Positions 63,591-64,000 of a DNA stretch of 64,000 nucleotides are shown here, in pieces (within the stretch, counting starts at the first letter, position 1; each line of letters opens with the position of its first letter). The stretch covers positions 5,386,355 through 5,450,354 of the forward strand of contig CM119265.1 of the NCBI GenBank assembly GCA_051294375.1. Reading direction: 5' to 3'. The notes beneath the pieces were generated by a model that made no database searches, was not told the DNA's origin, and was given only the letters and a program-made list of their open reading frames with translations. The translations under genes were made by a program, and so were the position numbers. This DNA comes from Paraspadella gotoi (taxonomy: Eukaryota > Chaetognatha).

Positions 63591-63994
63591 CTCTCTCTGT
63601 TTTAAGATTTATCATTTACAACAGTAAAGAAGAACCGATTTTTTTTAAACTCCACTTTCTTTTATCAAGTTGTTTATCCCCATCTTTTTCCATAACCATT
63701 TGGACGCAATCTCCAAATCCTTACCCTTACCCTCTCCTCACCTTTGTTCAAAAAGTCGACCAGTTTTGGTCCGATAGATCCCGCTCCGTCATCGGCCAAC
63801 CAATCCGTCGACAAAGCGCATTCGTCGACATCGATGCAAGTCTTGTCGCCGCCCATTTGGACGAAACCCTGGTCGCATTCGCATTCGAACGAGCCGACCG
63901 TGTTGACGCAGCGGCCGCCGCTGCCGCAGGGGAGGTCGTCGCTGCACTCGTCTTTATCGCGGCAGCCTCGTCCGTCGTCGCTGTTCACGTATCC
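60102..63994 (-). CDS. Secreted calcium-binding EGF–kringle protein, 5' partial
   Basis: Eight exons in the window: 63994-63742, 63353-63189, 63093-62951, 62835-62751, 61573-61355, 61270-61223, 61113-60835 and 60190-60102 (stop). All phases agree, giving about 426 residues. The first four exons encode calcium-binding EGF modules of the DxDEC...C-x-N-T-x-G-S-F-x-C-x-C type (DKDECSDD, DVDECAQPDAC, DIDECATENPPC). Exons 5-6 encode a complete kringle: six Cys with SGLTCLSW, NNCRNPDYDPMGPWCYI and YQYCDIPIC. Exon 7 encodes a second, more divergent kringle (TGKTCLRW, NYCRF, ACYV, CQVEACPK). The protein ends with a short charged tail (LLKRGATLLEE) and no serine-protease domain or membrane span. It is probably extracellular and binds proteins or matrix in a calcium-dependent way. 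The first modules and signal peptide lie beyond the right edge; the exon at 63994 starts at an acceptor (CTAG). Confidence 0.88.
60344..60358. other. Short hairpin followed by an A/T-rich tail
   Basis: On the minus strand GAAGAAGGCTTGTATGTAAG continues CCGAAACATG, so GGCTT pairs with AAGCC. It occurs in the last intron of the EGF–kringle gene and again in the left copy at 57245-57260. Confidence 0.5.
62377..62665. repeat. (ATTT)n microsatellite
   Basis: About 290 bases of ATTT units grading into longer T runs, in the 1.2 kb intron between the EGF and kringle parts of the minus-strand gene. Confidence 0.95.
63498..63600. repeat. (CT)n microsatellite
   Basis: About 50 CT units, lightly interrupted, in an intron between two calcium-binding EGF exons. 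Confidence 0.95.
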
Positions 63995-64000
63995 CTAGAA

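Noticed and set aside
1-64000. CRISPR arrays, bacterial operons, rRNA or tRNA genes
   Set aside because: None seen by eye; intron-rich animal genes make prokaryotic features unlikely. A covariance-model scan would be needed to exclude a tRNA.

Overview
This is a 64 kb stretch of animal nuclear DNA. The genes are split by many short introns with GT–AG (and a few GC–AG) boundaries. Several encode families I associate with animals: a cyclin D, a ZMYND11-type chromatin reader (PHD–bromo–PWWP–MYND), kringle and calcium-binding EGF domains, and a WDR49/WDR64-type EF-hand/WD40 protein. The short introns, compact spacing and heavy load of GA/CT microsatellites would fit an invertebrate, possibly an early-branching one, but I cannot name the species. 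Eight runs of N and many single-base differences between repeated copies show a scaffolded draft assembly with homopolymer errors. I rebuilt gene models by joining exons whose splice sites and phases agree, and I say where they do not.

Layout, left to right. 1-4 kb: a plus-strand coiled-coil protein, 5' end not resolved. 4.3-6.3 kb: no gene, but a 75-bp pyrimidine-rich minisatellite. 6.3-12 kb: two divergent genes, both predicted type II membrane proteins; the minus-strand one is small and cysteine-rich, the plus-strand one carries EGF-like repeats. 12.3-15.7 kb: a secreted protein ending in an F5/8C or F-type-lectin-like domain. 17.2-24.9 kb: cyclin D on the minus strand, two exons around a 6.4 kb intron. 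24.9-28.2 kb: a shared upstream region between cyclin D and the ZMYND11 homologue, rich in GA tracts and CCAAT boxes. 28.2-37.5 kb: the ZMYND11 homologue, interrupted by a ~1.96 kb tandem duplication of three of its exons. 38.6-38.9 kb: a possible two-exon single-pass microprotein. 40.2-50.4 kb: the 23-exon EF-hand/WD40 gene. 51.3-52.9 kb: a minus-strand coiled-coil protein. 53.7-59.5 kb: a minus-strand cysteine-rich protein, probably membrane-bound. 60.1 kb to the right edge: a minus-strand secreted protein with calcium-binding EGF modules followed by two kringles, 5' end outside the window.

The block 54.57-58.41 kb repeats 58.43-61.51 kb across a 25-N gap. This is most likely two unmerged overlapping contigs (haplotypes) rather than two gene copies. 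The left copy alone carries a ~755-bp insertion built from two copies of a hairpin-rich ~250-bp element, the most unusual non-coding feature in the window. A short palindromic dispersed repeat, a probable solo LTR and a near-perfect fold-back also stand out.

Functionally the window is a mixture. Four or five neighbouring genes at the two ends encode secreted or membrane proteins with extracellular cysteine-rich modules. The centre carries cell-cycle and chromatin regulators and a probable cilium or cytoskeleton protein. There is no operon logic.
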